A stretch of 49,736 nucleotides of DNA from Candidatus Saccharimonadota bacterium (GTDB taxonomy: Bacteria; Patescibacteriota; Saccharimonadia; Saccharimonadales; 2-12-FULL-41-12): assembly GCA_022842995.1 (NCBI GenBank), contig JALHOM010000004.1, forward strand, positions 28,927-78,662, written 5' to 3'. Each line of letters opens with the position of its first letter. Position 1 is the first letter of the stretch. Shown here piece after piece: positions 32,655 through 41,776 of this stretch. The notes under the pieces were generated by a model. The model had not been told where the DNA came from. It worked only from the letters and a program-made list of their open reading frames with translations, and searched no databases. A program made the position numbers and the translations under genes.

Positions 32655-32894
32655 TTATTTAGAAGAAATTGGGTCGGTGGTTTTTTCTTCGGGGATGATG
32701 ATGGCGGCCAGGATGTAGATTATGAGGCCTGGAAAGACACCGCTAAAGAGGATAACGAGCATGGTGGCTAAACGTATCAGCGTAGAGTCGACACCGAAGT
32801 AGCTGGCGAGTCCACCGCAGACACCAGAAAGCATTCGGTCGGTTTTGGACCGGTATAGTTTTTTGACTTCTGGTTGTGTCTGTTTGGCGCTCAT
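32655..32894 (-). CDS. PspC-domain membrane protein
   Basis: 79 aa. The PspC signature is clear: [30 protein letters not shown] followed by a single hydrophobic segment ([26 protein letters not shown]), in pieces recognisable across the family. PspC proteins act in envelope-stress responses; in this lineage they usually stand alone, as here. A TATACT -10-like box lies about 30 nt upstream. Confidence 0.92.
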   Translation of the reverse strand: MSAKQTQPEVKKLYRSKTDRMLSGVCGGLASYFGVDSTLIRLATMLVILFSGVFPGLIIYILAAIIIPEEKTTDPISSK

Positions 32895-33038
32895 GATTGG
32901 ATACTCGTTTAATGTACTTCTAGTATACGCTTTATAGGGATTCTTCTCAACAGATGTGATACATGCTAAAATAGAGGCTTTGAAATTTACTAAATAAACG
33001 TTGCATGCATGAGCGGTATGCAGATAGACTAGGTGTAT

Positions 33039-34469
33039 ATGGCAACAACAAAATCAACCAAACTCCCAATCAAGAAATATAAGAAGACCAAAATCTTGGC
33101 AACGCTCGGTCCAGCAACCGATACGTATGAAGGCGTTAAGACTATGATTGAAAACGGGGCCAATGCTATCCGTTTGAATTTTAGTCATGGCACCAACGAA
33201 GATCGTGATCGGCAAATCCCATGGATTCGCAAGGCTCAAAAAGAGATCGGCAAACCAGTAGCTATTGTTCAGGATTTGCAAGGACCAAAGATACGTCTTG
33301 GGGATTTTGACGGGATTATAAATGTTGCTCGTGGTCAAAATCTCGTTTTTGGCTATAAGGCAGATTACGACAGCACTGGTGTTATCCCGACGCAGTACGA
33401 CCTTGCCAAGAAGGTGAAGCGTGGCGAAGAGATGTATATTTACGACGGCAAGCTGAAGACGATTATCACGGCGGTTAAAGATGGAAAAGTCTATGCCACC
33501 GCCGAAAATTCTGGAATTATGATTAAGCGAAAAGGTATTAACTTGCCTGATACTGATTTTGGTGGCGATATCATCACAGCCAAAGACAAAGCCGATATTG
33601 CCTACGGCTCCACAAAGGATCTTGACTATGTTGCGCTGAGTTTTATTCAGACGGCCGATGATATCAAGAAGCTTAAGCGAATGTTGAGTAATCTCGGTTC
33701 TGACGCGCTGGTTATTGCTAAGATAGAGACCAAAAAAGCCATCGAAAACCTCGAAGAAATTATCAAAGAGACCGACGCTGTCATGGTTGCTCGTGGTGAC
33801 CTTGCCACCGAAACTTCTCCAGAATCAGTACCGATTATTCAAAGGCAGATTATCGAGTTGGGTATGAAGTATGCCAAGCCGACCATTGTGGCTACGCAAA
33901 TGCTGGCCAGTATGACTGAGGCTCCTGAGCCGACGCGTGCCGAAGTGTCTGATGTTGCGACGGCAGTGCTACTCGGTGCCGACGCCATCATGCTGAGCGA
34001 CGAGACAGCGATGGGGCGTTACCCGCTTGAGTCAGTTGATGTCATGAAAAAGGTTATTAACTACACTCAGAATCATGCTTTGCACCCGATTTCTGTCATT
34101 AACATGGAGATCGAGGATAATAAATCACGAGCTATCTCGCATGCTGTCATTGAGCTTGCGCAGCAAATGGAAGCCACGGCTATTGTGGCCGAAACAAAGT
34201 CGGGAGCAACGGCTCTGCATGTAGCAGCGGCTCGACCGAACATGCCGGTATTGGCCGTAACTTCAACCGACAGAGTTGCGCAACAATTGGCGCTTGTCTA
34301 CGGAGTTAAGTCATTTGTGCGACCCGATGATAAGTTCCAGGCTACTAAGCTGACTAACTGGTTGCAAAAGAGTAAAGTTTTGAATAAGGGCGATGTTATA
34401 GTGACGGCTTCTGGGCAGTATCCGGGGGTTGCGGGGGTTACCGACACTATTAAGGTTCGCGTTCTTTAA
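33039..34469 (+). CDS. pyk: pyruvate kinase
   Basis: 476 aa. It makes ATP and pyruvate from PEP, the last step of glycolysis. Motifs are [48 protein letters not shown], the active-site [16 protein letters not shown] with [10 protein letters not shown], and [20 protein letters not shown]. The C-terminal domain is complete but without an extra PEP-utiliser domain. ATG at 33039 follows AGGTG; an in-frame GTG two codons upstream is less likely. A TGC-TAAAAT box lies upstream. Confidence 0.96.
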   Translation: MATTKSTKLPIKKYKKTKILATLGPATDTYEGVKTMIENGANAIRLNFSHGTNEDRDRQIPWIRKAQKEIGKPVAIVQDLQGPKIRLGDFDGIINVARGQNLVFGYKADYDSTGVIPTQYDLAKKVKRGEEMYIYDGKLKTIITAVKDGKVYATAENSGIMIKRKGINLPDTDFGGDIITAKDKADIAYGSTKDLDYVALSFIQTADDIKKLKRMLSNLGSDALVIAKIETKKAIENLEEIIKETDAVMVARGDLATETSPESVPIIQRQIIELGMKYAKPTIVATQMLASMTEAPEPTRAEVSDVATAVLLGADAIMLSDETAMGRYPLESVDVMKKVINYTQNHALHPISVINMEIEDNKSRAISHAVIELAQQMEATAIVAETKSGATALHVAAARPNMPVLAVTSTDRVAQQLALVYGVKSFVRPDDKFQATKLTNWLQKSKVLNKGDVIVTASGQYPGVAGVTDTIKVRVL

Positions 34470-34649
34470 TTCTAGAATTTGGCCTGCAAGCAAGCTTGCC
34501 TCTTGGCTATTTTTGACTTGCCGGTTTACGATACTCGCTTCACCGTACGAAATGTACGGCTCGCTGGAGTTTCGCACCGGACGTACCAAAACTATCTCAA
34601 GCCAAAATCAATAATTTAGTGAGCGACCTGAACTCTGTTTCTGATTTAA

Positions 34650-34690
34650 TATTTCCGGAACTCTCCGCCAGCTGGCGGATTCAAACAGCT
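34650..34690 (+). repeat. GGAACTC-hairpin-TTCAAACAG repeat
   Basis: The palindrome TCCGCCAG/CTGGCGGA (34664-34679) is framed by GGAACTC and TTCAAACAG. The same frame holds a different hairpin (GCG-GTTTGG-CGC) at 22975-23002 and a third (TCCGC/GCGGA) at 34835-34867, so the frame and the pairing, not the stem sequence, are conserved. The 34470-34650 stretch shows only small inverted repeats and no gene. Confidence 0.65.
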
Positions 34691-34738
34691 TGATCTGAAC
34701 ATAGACTGCGGATGGATTATTTTTCGAATCGGTTTATG

Positions 34739-34770
34739 AAAAGCCGGCTCCCGCGGGACAAGACGTTTGG
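34739..34770 (+). repeat. GCCGGCTC-type dispersed repeat, copy 2
   Basis: AAGCCGGCTCCCGCGGGAC plus a GT-rich tail; related to 23145-23180. The core CCCGCGGG is itself palindromic. Confidence 0.55.
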
Positions 34771-34802
34771 ATTAAAATATTTAAGATTAGAAATTAGTCA
34801 CT

Positions 34803-34836
34803 GCTAAAAATACTAATCAGTCGATGGAAAGCCGGG
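34803..34836 (+). repeat. 34-bp dispersed repeat, copy 2
   Basis: Identical to 23028-23061, about 11.8 kb away. It is directly followed by the GGGACTC-hairpin-TTCGAACAG unit. Confidence 0.85.
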
Positions 34837-34940
34837 ACTCTCCGCTTTGCAAGGCGGATTCGAACAGTTGTCGAAAAATATATTACACACCTACCTATTT
34901 TTCATGAAGTCGGGGTGCGCGGGACTGGACATTGGTTTGG
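34835..34940 (+). repeat. third hairpin-frame unit and third GCGGGAC repeat
   Basis: 34835-34867 holds GGGACTC, a TCCGC/GCGGA stem (34841-34858) and TTCGAACAG. 34909-34940 holds GTCGGGGTGCGCGGGACTGG and a GT-rich tail. The remaining bases to 35075 hold the pgk promoter (TGG-TAGAAT near 35023) and no gene. Confidence 0.5.
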
Positions 34941-35075
34941 CTTATTTGATAGGGAAATAACTTGTATATGCAGCAGAGCCGGGGTATGAAATTATTGCGT
35001 CTAGTTTAAACTGAAATGTTACTGTGGTAGAATCAAAATAAGAATAACCAGTATACGGGTGGAAAAACTAATCAG

Positions 35076-36365
35076 ATGTTTCATAAAAAAACGGTAGAAG
35101 ATATCGATCTAGCGGACAAGACGGTATTGGTACGGGTTGATTATAACGTGCCTCTTAAAGACGGCATTATTACCGATGATTACCGGATTCAAAAATCACT
35201 ACCGACTATCCAATATTTGAAGGACAAGCAATGCAAGATCGTTTTGTGTTCACACCTGGGCCGTCCCGAAGGCCCTCATGATAAGTCGGTTTCTTTGGCG
35301 GTGGCGGCGCGACGTCTCGGTGAAATGCTTGGCGAAAAAGTAGAGTTTTCAACTGACTGTATCTCGGATGATGCTAAAGCAAAGTCCAAAAAGCTCAGCG
35401 TCGGTCAGATATTACTGTTAGAAAATCTGCGTTACTACAGCGAAGAAGAGGCCAATGACGATACGTTTGCCAAGAAATTATCTGAAGGCATGGATATTTT
35501 TGTGCAAGATGGTTTCGGTGTGGTGCACCGGGCTCATGCCAGCACCGATGCAATAACACGGCACTTGCCGTCTGTAGCTGGCTATTTGGTGGCTACCGAA
35601 GTATCGACCATCAAAGAAGCGATGGATAGTCCTGCAAGGCCACTCATGGCTGTGATTGGTGGCGCCAAGATCAGTGACAAAATCGAGATGCTACGCAGAT
35701 TTATCGATATTGCAGATGTGGTTGCGGTTGGTGGTGCTATGGCCAATACATTCTTGTTGGCCAATGGTTATGACGTCGGGGCAAGTCTTGCCGACAAAGA
35801 AGACGTTCCGCTCGCACGTGAAATAATCGAGAAAGCTCGGGCTAAAGCAAAAGACGGTAATTTCGTCTTTTATATGCCACAGGATGGCGTTGTCGCAAAA
35901 GATATCAAAGAAGGCGTCAAGACCAGAATTGTTGACTGGGGCACCCATGCAATTGCCGATATCGAGAGCTACCCAAAACTGCCTTCCAAAGAAGCGTCAG
36001 TTGTAGAAGATGACGAAAAGATTTTGGATATTGGGCCTTTTTCTGGTGCGTTTATTGCCGGAAGCATGCAACTTGCCAACACCGTGGTTTGGAATGGTGC
36101 TATGGGAGTTACCGAAATCGATGGGTTGCAGCATGCCGTTGGGCCGTTTTCGCATGGGACTGAATTATTGGTAGAAGCCATGCTTGGACAATTTGGTCAC
36201 CGGCCGAAATCGGTTGTCGGTGGTGGCGACACCGTCGGATATATTGAAGATCGTAAGCTTGTCGGCTTGTTTGATCATGTGTCGACAGGTGGCGGTGCAA
36301 GTATGGAATTAATGAGCGGCAAACCACTGCCCGGTGTTGAAGCACTGCAAAACAAGGAGGGCTAA
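35076..36365 (+). CDS. pgk: phosphoglycerate kinase
   Basis: 429 aa. It transfers phosphate from 1,3-bisphosphoglycerate to ADP. Family motifs are TVLVRVDYNVPL, SHLGRP, ENLRYYSEE, DGFGVVHRAHAS, MAVIGGAKISDKIE, NTVVWNGAMGV and the C-terminal VGGGDTV with HVSTGGGASMELMSG. It is slightly longer than the usual 390-415 aa. Its stop lies within the ribosome-binding site of the following tpiA (AAGGAGGG), so the genes are coupled. Confidence 0.96.
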   Translation: MFHKKTVEDIDLADKTVLVRVDYNVPLKDGIITDDYRIQKSLPTIQYLKDKQCKIVLCSHLGRPEGPHDKSVSLAVAARRLGEMLGEKVEFSTDCISDDAKAKSKKLSVGQILLLENLRYYSEEEANDDTFAKKLSEGMDIFVQDGFGVVHRAHASTDAITRHLPSVAGYLVATEVSTIKEAMDSPARPLMAVIGGAKISDKIEMLRRFIDIADVVAVGGAMANTFLLANGYDVGASLADKEDVPLAREIIEKARAKAKDGNFVFYMPQDGVVAKDIKEGVKTRIVDWGTHAIADIESYPKLPSKEASVVEDDEKILDIGPFSGAFIAGSMQLANTVVWNGAMGVTEIDGLQHAVGPFSHGTELLVEAMLGQFGHRPKSVVGGGDTVGYIEDRKLVGLFDHVSTGGGASMELMSGKPLPGVEALQNKEG

Positions 36366-36366
36366 A

Positions 36367-37158
36367 ATGCATTCCAAAAGAACCTTAATCGTCGCTAACT
36401 GGAAAATGAACATGACTGTCGGTCAGTCGAGTCAGCTTGCGGCCAATATGCACAAAACTATATCAGGGCACCGTGATATTGAGGTGGTGATTGCACCGAG
36501 TTTTCTGTCGCTTCAGCCACTGAGTCTCGAAATTGACCGTCGGCGCTTTCGTCTGGCTTCACAGAACGGACACGAGATCGACGAAGGGGGCTATACCGGC
36601 GAAGTGTCGTTTGCGATGATGCGTGATCTGGTTCACTATTCGATAATCGGTCATTCATCTCGAAGAATTTATTTTGCCGAAACCAATAAGCAGATTCGTG
36701 ACAAAGTTGCTGCTTGTATCCGCAACGGTATTTCGCCTATTTTATGCATTGGCGAAACGGCCGCCGAAAAAGCAGAAGGCCATACTAGGCAAGTGGTTCA
36801 TGACCAACTGACGGTGGCTTTGAGCAATGTAACTCCCGAAGATCTGCACAATGTAGTGATTGCTTACGAACCGGTATGGGCGATTACGACATTTGGCGGC
36901 AAAACATCCAATCCGGAAGATATTAAAAAAATGTTTAGTTATATACGTGCCCAACTAACTGATTTGTATGGCGAAAAAGCTGCGGGGCGCGTGCGCTTGT
37001 TGTATGGCGGTAGTGCCGACAACACAAACGCCGGGGGCTATTTGGCTCTGGAAGATTGTGACGGACTTTTAGTCGGAAGCGCGAGTCTGAACTATCATAA
37101 ATTCGCTGGCATCGTTGACATAGCTTACAAAATTAACAGATCAAGAAGCGATGATTGA
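36367..37158 (+). CDS. tpiA: triosephosphate isomerase (divergent)
   Basis: 263 aa from the ATG at 36367, 7 nt after AGGAGG. It interconverts DHAP and G3P. Catalytic residues are present: Lys in ANWKMN, His in IIGHSSRRIYF and Glu in AYEPVWAI. Two normally invariant stretches deviate: GHSERR is GHSSRR (the conserved Glu after the His is Ser), and the flexible loop WAIGTGK reads WAITTFGGK. The phosphate-binding YGGSADNTN and LLVGSASL are near canonical. Context (pgk directly upstream) supports the assignment despite the divergence. Confidence 0.92.
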   Translation: MHSKRTLIVANWKMNMTVGQSSQLAANMHKTISGHRDIEVVIAPSFLSLQPLSLEIDRRRFRLASQNGHEIDEGGYTGEVSFAMMRDLVHYSIIGHSSRRIYFAETNKQIRDKVAACIRNGISPILCIGETAAEKAEGHTRQVVHDQLTVALSNVTPEDLHNVVIAYEPVWAITTFGGKTSNPEDIKKMFSYIRAQLTDLYGEKAAGRVRLLYGGSADNTNAGGYLALEDCDGLLVGSASLNYHKFAGIVDIAYKINRSRSDD

Positions 37159-37175
37159 TATCGAAAGAAGCAATA

Positions 37176-38498
37176 ATGGCCGATGAACCAAAAGCCGCTC
37201 CCAAATCGAGCAAGTCGATAGCTGCTGGAAAATATTTTGATGTAACGCCTGCTAAAGAAACGGTTGCTCCCATGACTTCACGGCCGATCATCGTTGGTCA
37301 TGCGAGCGGCATTCAAAAAGACCCTATGGTATCCGCAGGTAATGAAGCCGAAGATACGGTAGAATCAGAAAAACTAACCTTCAAGCGCGAAAAAGTTTTG
37401 GAGCCGGTTTCTACGGCTTTGGCTAACGAAGATGCGTCAGAATCAACTAGCCAGACAGGGGTTTCTGAAAAACAACAGCAAGAATCAGTAGATAATAAAG
37501 CAGATGAACCTGACCAAGCTCAGACAAAGGCAGCCGGGCAAGAATCGGGTGCTGTAGATGCCATAATTAGCGAAGTAAACACCAAAAAAGAGCGTGAAAA
37601 AGATGAAGACGAGCGACTTAAAAAAGAGGCTGAAGTTGCCGAGCTAGCCGCTTCAAAGAAATATTATGTGAAAATCCAAACCCCCGCCAGTAAGCGTAAG
37701 ACTCGACTGCTCAGCCTGCTTTTGATAGCGTCGCTTATCGGCGGTACCGGCTGGTATTTTGGCGTTGGTCCGGGAGTAGAGATGTGGAGTAAGGATGTTT
37801 CAACGCAGACTACCGTAACGCCCGCTACTGAAGCAACTTCTTCTAACTCGCGTAATTCGACCCAGCAACCGAAAACAACCCCGAAAGCTACCTTTGCTGA
37901 CGCAAAACTTGGTTTGGCGTTTAGTTATCCGGGCGATTGGAAAGTTGCTCAAGCCAAAGACAGTGAATTCCCAACGCGAGACGTCCTGACCATCACTTCT
38001 CCGAGCGAGAAACTAAACATCGTCGGCGCCAATGACGCGACTCTTGAGGCAGAAGTTTTCTTCAGAACCCGCGTATTCGTACAAAATACGACTAACCCCA
38101 AAGAGTATGCGTCAGATTTAGTGCGAATGTCTTCTTGTACAAGCGAGGATATGGTTGTTGCAGGCTCGACGATGAAGCTACTATTTGTTGATTATAAAAA
38201 GACCGACCCTGCCGTTAGTCAGCTAGCCTTATCTCCGGAAAATTGTGTCAAGAATGGCGCTGTCTTTAATGGCAATGACCAAATACAGTTTACGTCCAAG
38301 AAAAACACCTTTATTGTCTATAGTGAACTGGTTTTTAGCGAAAATCATTTAAAAAAGACTGGCACTACCACGCCGGAAGCGATAGCTTTGGCGCAAGAAA
38401 AAGGCATAACAATTAATAAGTCCGATTTATTGAAATCGGCGCAATATGCCAAATTTAAAGAAATAGTTTCATCACTGCGCGAAGAAATAGCCCCTTAA
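37176..38498 (+). CDS. membrane-anchored protein with acidic cytoplasmic region and PsbP-like outer domain
   Basis: 440 aa from MADEPKAAPK (ATG 37176; an in-frame TTG at 37155 is less likely). The first 165 residues are low-complexity, rich in Glu, Lys, Ala and Gln. A single TM segment follows (TRLLSLLLIASLIGGTGWYFGVG), then a Ser/Thr linker (about 205-235), and a domain starting FADAKLGLAFSYPGDWKVAQ, the opening typical of PsbP/MOG1-like folds. Function is unknown. It lies 17 nt after tpiA and is probably in the pgk-tpiA transcript. Confidence 0.8.
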   Translation: MADEPKAAPKSSKSIAAGKYFDVTPAKETVAPMTSRPIIVGHASGIQKDPMVSAGNEAEDTVESEKLTFKREKVLEPVSTALANEDASESTSQTGVSEKQQQESVDNKADEPDQAQTKAAGQESGAVDAIISEVNTKKEREKDEDERLKKEAEVAELAASKKYYVKIQTPASKRKTRLLSLLLIASLIGGTGWYFGVGPGVEMWSKDVSTQTTVTPATEATSSNSRNSTQQPKTTPKATFADAKLGLAFSYPGDWKVAQAKDSEFPTRDVLTITSPSEKLNIVGANDATLEAEVFFRTRVFVQNTTNPKEYASDLVRMSSCTSEDMVVAGSTMKLLFVDYKKTDPAVSQLALSPENCVKNGAVFNGNDQIQFTSKKNTFIVYSELVFSENHLKKTGTTTPEAIALAQEKGITINKSDLLKSAQYAKFKEIVSSLREEIAP

Positions 38499-38516
38499 AT
38501 CCTGTCGACGAGCTGG

Positions 38517-38522
38517 TACAAT
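38517..38522 (+). promoter_or_regulatory. -10 box, near-leaderless promoter of the helicase gene
   Basis: TGG-TACAAT with predicted start at about 38529, two bases before the ATG at 38531. Confidence 0.5.
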
Positions 38523-38530
38523 TGATGGGT

Positions 38531-41500
38531 ATGCATGAAAATAACCTTGCCGTCGGTGGCCTAAACCCAGAACAAGAACGAGCGGTACTCACGACCGAGG
38601 GCCCCTTGCTTATCCAGGCAGGCGCCGGCAGTGGTAAGACGAAGACGTTGACTCAGCGGATAGCCTATATCCTGCAGACCGGAAAAGCACGCCCAGATCA
38701 AATCCTCGCGGTAACCTTCACCAACAAAGCTGCCCGAGAAATGCATGAACGCTTGGCGGGGATTCTTGGTTTCAACCCAAAAGTTCGAAGTTATTTGCCG
38801 TATATGGGCACGTTTCACGGTATCTGCGTGCGTTTACTTCGGATTGATGGTTCGGCGGTTGGCGTTCCTGGCAATTTCGTGATATTTGATGAAGCGGATC
38901 GACTCAGTGCTATTAAGCAGGCTTCTAAAGAGCTGATGATTGACGAAAAAGCCTATCCAGCCAGGCAGATTTCGTCACTAATTAGTAATGCAAAAAATGA
39001 GTTAATTGGTCCGCGTGAATATGATGAGATCGCATCTAGTCCCTTAACGCGGGCGGTCGCACAGGTTTTTCCTCGTTATGAGGCTATCTTAAAAAATGCC
39101 GGTGCTTTAGATTTCGATGATTTGATTTTGCGCGCCGTACGGATGTTGGAACTGCAAAAACCGATCCGCGAAAAATGGCAAAATCAATTTCGCTATATCA
39201 TGATCGATGAGTATCAAGATACCAATCTCGCCCAGTATAAATTAATCAAGCTCCTGGTCAATGATCAACAGAATATCGCGGTCGTTGGGGACGACTGGCA
39301 ATGTATGCCCCCGGGGTCCCTTGTGTCTGCGCCTGCTGGGGACGTGCCTATAGAGAAGATTGCGCCGGGTGATCTTGTTGTTTCGGCAGTAGGTTACGGA
39401 GTGAAGGGTGAGCAGGCAGTAGAAAAAGTGCGGTCTTTTGATTACAAAGGCCAGTTAATTAAGATTACGACTGCCGGTGGCAAGACACTGACTTGTACGC
39501 CCAAACACCTACTGTTCACGAGGTGGAGTGATCTTCAAGATAAGTATTTCGTTTATGTCATGTATGTCGAAGAATTCGGGTATCGGATCGGTATGGCAAA
39601 GAGCTTTCGGTTCGATGGCAAGAAAAATGATATTGGCCTCAGGGTTAGGGCCAACCAAGAACGTGCCGAGAAAATGTGGATACTTGGTGTTTACGATAGT
39701 CGGTCTGAAGCTCAAGTGGCAGAAATGCATGCGTCGTATTTTTATGGAATTCCGATGCTTGTTTTTCGGGCGTATGCCAACCGGGCAATGTCATTGAATC
39801 AAGATCAGATTAATGAGCTTTACAGGGCTATAGATACGAAGACGCGTGCTCTAAAATTATTCGAGGATTATCAGTTACATCTAGAATATCCGCATTTTAT
39901 GCCTCAGGCAACTTCGCGGAACGGTATTAAAAGGGTGATGATAAACCTGGTATTGTTCGGCGATAGGCGAGGCGTGACTGCTCAAAAAACTGCCCTTAGT
40001 CGATTGTCTGCCAACACGAGTGATCCGAAAGATCTAAAAATTTTCGCTGAAAAAGGCTACAACATTCGACCTGGCAAAAACGATACATTCAGACTTGAAA
40101 TAATGACAAAAAACTACGGAAAACTAGAGGACTTGGTACATGAATGTATGAGTTCACGCGCTGCAAAAGGTATGGGGGTGGCGAAATATTCCTTCATGAC
40201 TGATAGAAAATTTGCCTTTACGCCCGCAAGCCATGTCTATCCTGGCATGATCGTTCCGATAGAGACCGAGCAGGGAATCGGAGAAGACGTTGTGACATCG
40301 GTAGAGAAGGTTAATTATAGTGGGAAGGTATATGATTTAGACGTTCAAAATACTCATAATTATATTGCCGGCTCAATCGTTTCTCATAATTCGGTGTACT
40401 CATGGCGGGGAGCCGATTTTCGGAATATTTTGCGGTTCGAGCAAGATTATAAAAACACGACAATTATCAAGCTTGAGCAAAATTACCGCAGTACCAAAAT
40501 GATTTTAAATGCTGCGCATGGGGTGATCATTAAAAATGCCAATCGCTCCGACAAAGAACTGTGGACTGAAGCAGGCAATGGAAAGCCGGTCCAAATTAAT
40601 CAGCTGATGCACGAACGAGCCGAGGGTGAATATATTGTGAGGACTATCCAAAATCAAATGTCTGCTCGCCTGAGAGATTACAACGATTACGCGATTTTAT
40701 ATCGGACAAATGCTCAGAGTCGTTCACTCGAAGAAGCGTGCCTACGGTATGGTCTGCCGTATCGCATAGTTGGTGGTCAGCGATTTTATGACCGAAAAGA
40801 AATTAAGGATATTTTGGCCTATATCAGGTTGCTATATCAGCCCGATGACCAGGTTAGTTTTGAGCGCGTTGCGAATGTGCCAACGAGAGGCTTAGGGGCT
40901 AAATCAATCCAAGTATTTTTGGCATTTGCGGCGGCCGAAGAAGGTGGGCTCAAAGAGGCTTTACGGAATATCGACGCCTGTCATGGGCTGACGCCGCGGG
41001 CCAGAAAATCACTCAACGAATTTGCAGCGATTATTTTTGATTTTAATGCGCGGCTAGAGGATCTCAGGCCGGTTGAGCTCATTGAAGCCTTGATCGCACG
41101 CATAGATTACTTTGAGTTTTTGAGCGATGGTACGCCGCAGGGCGAAGCACGCCAAGAGAACGTTAAAGAACTACTGAGCGTCGCCAATGAATACGAGGAC
41201 GTTGGGCTAGAAGGCTTTTTGGAAGAGGTTGCTTTGGTTGGTGGCGTTGACGAAAGCCACACCGACGGTCAAGCCGTCACGCTAATGACCATCCATGCAG
41301 CTAAAGGTTTGGAGTTTCCGGTCGTCTTTATGCCTGGCATGGAAGAAACTATTTTTCCGCATTCTCGGGCAATGTATGATCAAGGCGAAATGGAAGAAGA
41401 GCGTCGGCTTTGTTATGTCGGGATGACGCGGGCCAAAGAAGAACTTTATTTGTCGTACTGTGTATCGCGGATGCTTTATGGTATGCCTCAGCATAATATT

Positions 41501-41776
41501 CCGTCACGATTTTTATCGGAAATAGACGGACAGTATATCGAACAGGTTGTCCTCGGGGGCTACACTCATGACGATAATGTATTTGCCAAGCCGCCAGAAA
41601 TGAGCGATGAGCCACGCTACGTTCCGGATTATCACGAAGGCGAACGAGTCCATCATCAAGTCTTTGGTGAAGGGACTATCGTGGAAATTGAGGGCGATGT
41701 TGCGGCAGTGTACTTTAAGGGGATTGGTCCCAAAAAACTAAGCCTATCCATCGCACCGCTTGAGAAACTCGGATGA
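38531..41776 (+). CDS. pcrA: UvrD/PcrA superfamily 1 DNA helicase containing an intein
   Basis: 1081 aa; removing the intein (residues 258-620) leaves about 718 aa, the usual PcrA/UvrD length. Extein motifs: Q-motif LNPEQERAV, Walker A AGAGSGKTKTL, AVTFTNKAAREM, GTFHGICVRLLR, Walker B IMIDEYQDTN, motif III VVGDDWQ interrupted then SVYSWRGAD, LEQNYRS, LMTIHAAKGLEFPVV, VGMTRAK, and a C-terminal Tudor-like VHHQVFGEGTIVEIEGD. It unwinds DNA in repair and replication. The ATG at 38531 was chosen over 38522/38525 because the -10 box is at 38517. Its stop overlaps the Nudix start (ATGA). Function should depend on protein splicing. Confidence 0.95.
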   Translation: MHENNLAVGGLNPEQERAVLTTEGPLLIQAGAGSGKTKTLTQRIAYILQTGKARPDQILAVTFTNKAAREMHERLAGILGFNPKVRSYLPYMGTFHGICVRLLRIDGSAVGVPGNFVIFDEADRLSAIKQASKELMIDEKAYPARQISSLISNAKNELIGPREYDEIASSPLTRAVAQVFPRYEAILKNAGALDFDDLILRAVRMLELQKPIREKWQNQFRYIMIDEYQDTNLAQYKLIKLLVNDQQNIAVVGDDWQCMPPGSLVSAPAGDVPIEKIAPGDLVVSAVGYGVKGEQAVEKVRSFDYKGQLIKITTAGGKTLTCTPKHLLFTRWSDLQDKYFVYVMYVEEFGYRIGMAKSFRFDGKKNDIGLRVRANQERAEKMWILGVYDSRSEAQVAEMHASYFYGIPMLVFRAYANRAMSLNQDQINELYRAIDTKTRALKLFEDYQLHLEYPHFMPQATSRNGIKRVMINLVLFGDRRGVTAQKTALSRLSANTSDPKDLKIFAEKGYNIRPGKNDTFRLEIMTKNYGKLEDLVHECMSSRAAKGMGVAKYSFMTDRKFAFTPASHVYPGMIVPIETEQGIGEDVVTSVEKVNYSGKVYDLDVQNTHNYIAGSIVSHNSVYSWRGADFRNILRFEQDYKNTTIIKLEQNYRSTKMILNAAHGVIIKNANRSDKELWTEAGNGKPVQINQLMHERAEGEYIVRTIQNQMSARLRDYNDYAILYRTNAQSRSLEEACLRYGLPYRIVGGQRFYDRKEIKDILAYIRLLYQPDDQVSFERVANVPTRGLGAKSIQVFLAFAAAEEGGLKEALRNIDACHGLTPRARKSLNEFAAIIFDFNARLEDLRPVELIEALIARIDYFEFLSDGTPQGEARQENVKELLSVANEYEDVGLEGFLEEVALVGGVDESHTDGQAVTLMTIHAAKGLEFPVVFMPGMEETIFPHSRAMYDQGEMEEERRLCYVGMTRAKEELYLSYCVSRMLYGMPQHNIPSRFLSEIDGQYIEQVVLGGYTHDDNVFAKPPEMSDEPRYVPDYHEGERVHHQVFGEGTIVEIEGDVAAVYFKGIGPKKLSLSIAPLEKLG
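39302..40390 (+). other. intein inside the helicase motif III (363 aa)
   Basis: It starts at Cys in DDWQ|CMPPGSL and ends at HN before Ser in SHN|SVYSWRG. Block A is CMPPGSLVSAPAGDVPIEKI, block B is TLTCTPKHLLFT with the TxxH, and blocks F/G are VYDLDVQNTHNYIAGSIVSHN in two overlapping motifs. All residues for Cys1/Asn-Ser+1 splicing are present. The central region of about 200 aa has VYVMY, GYRIGMAKS and a later SEAQVAEMHASYFYGIP, which looks GIY-YIG-like rather than LAGLIDADG; that reading is an inference. Confidence 0.92.
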
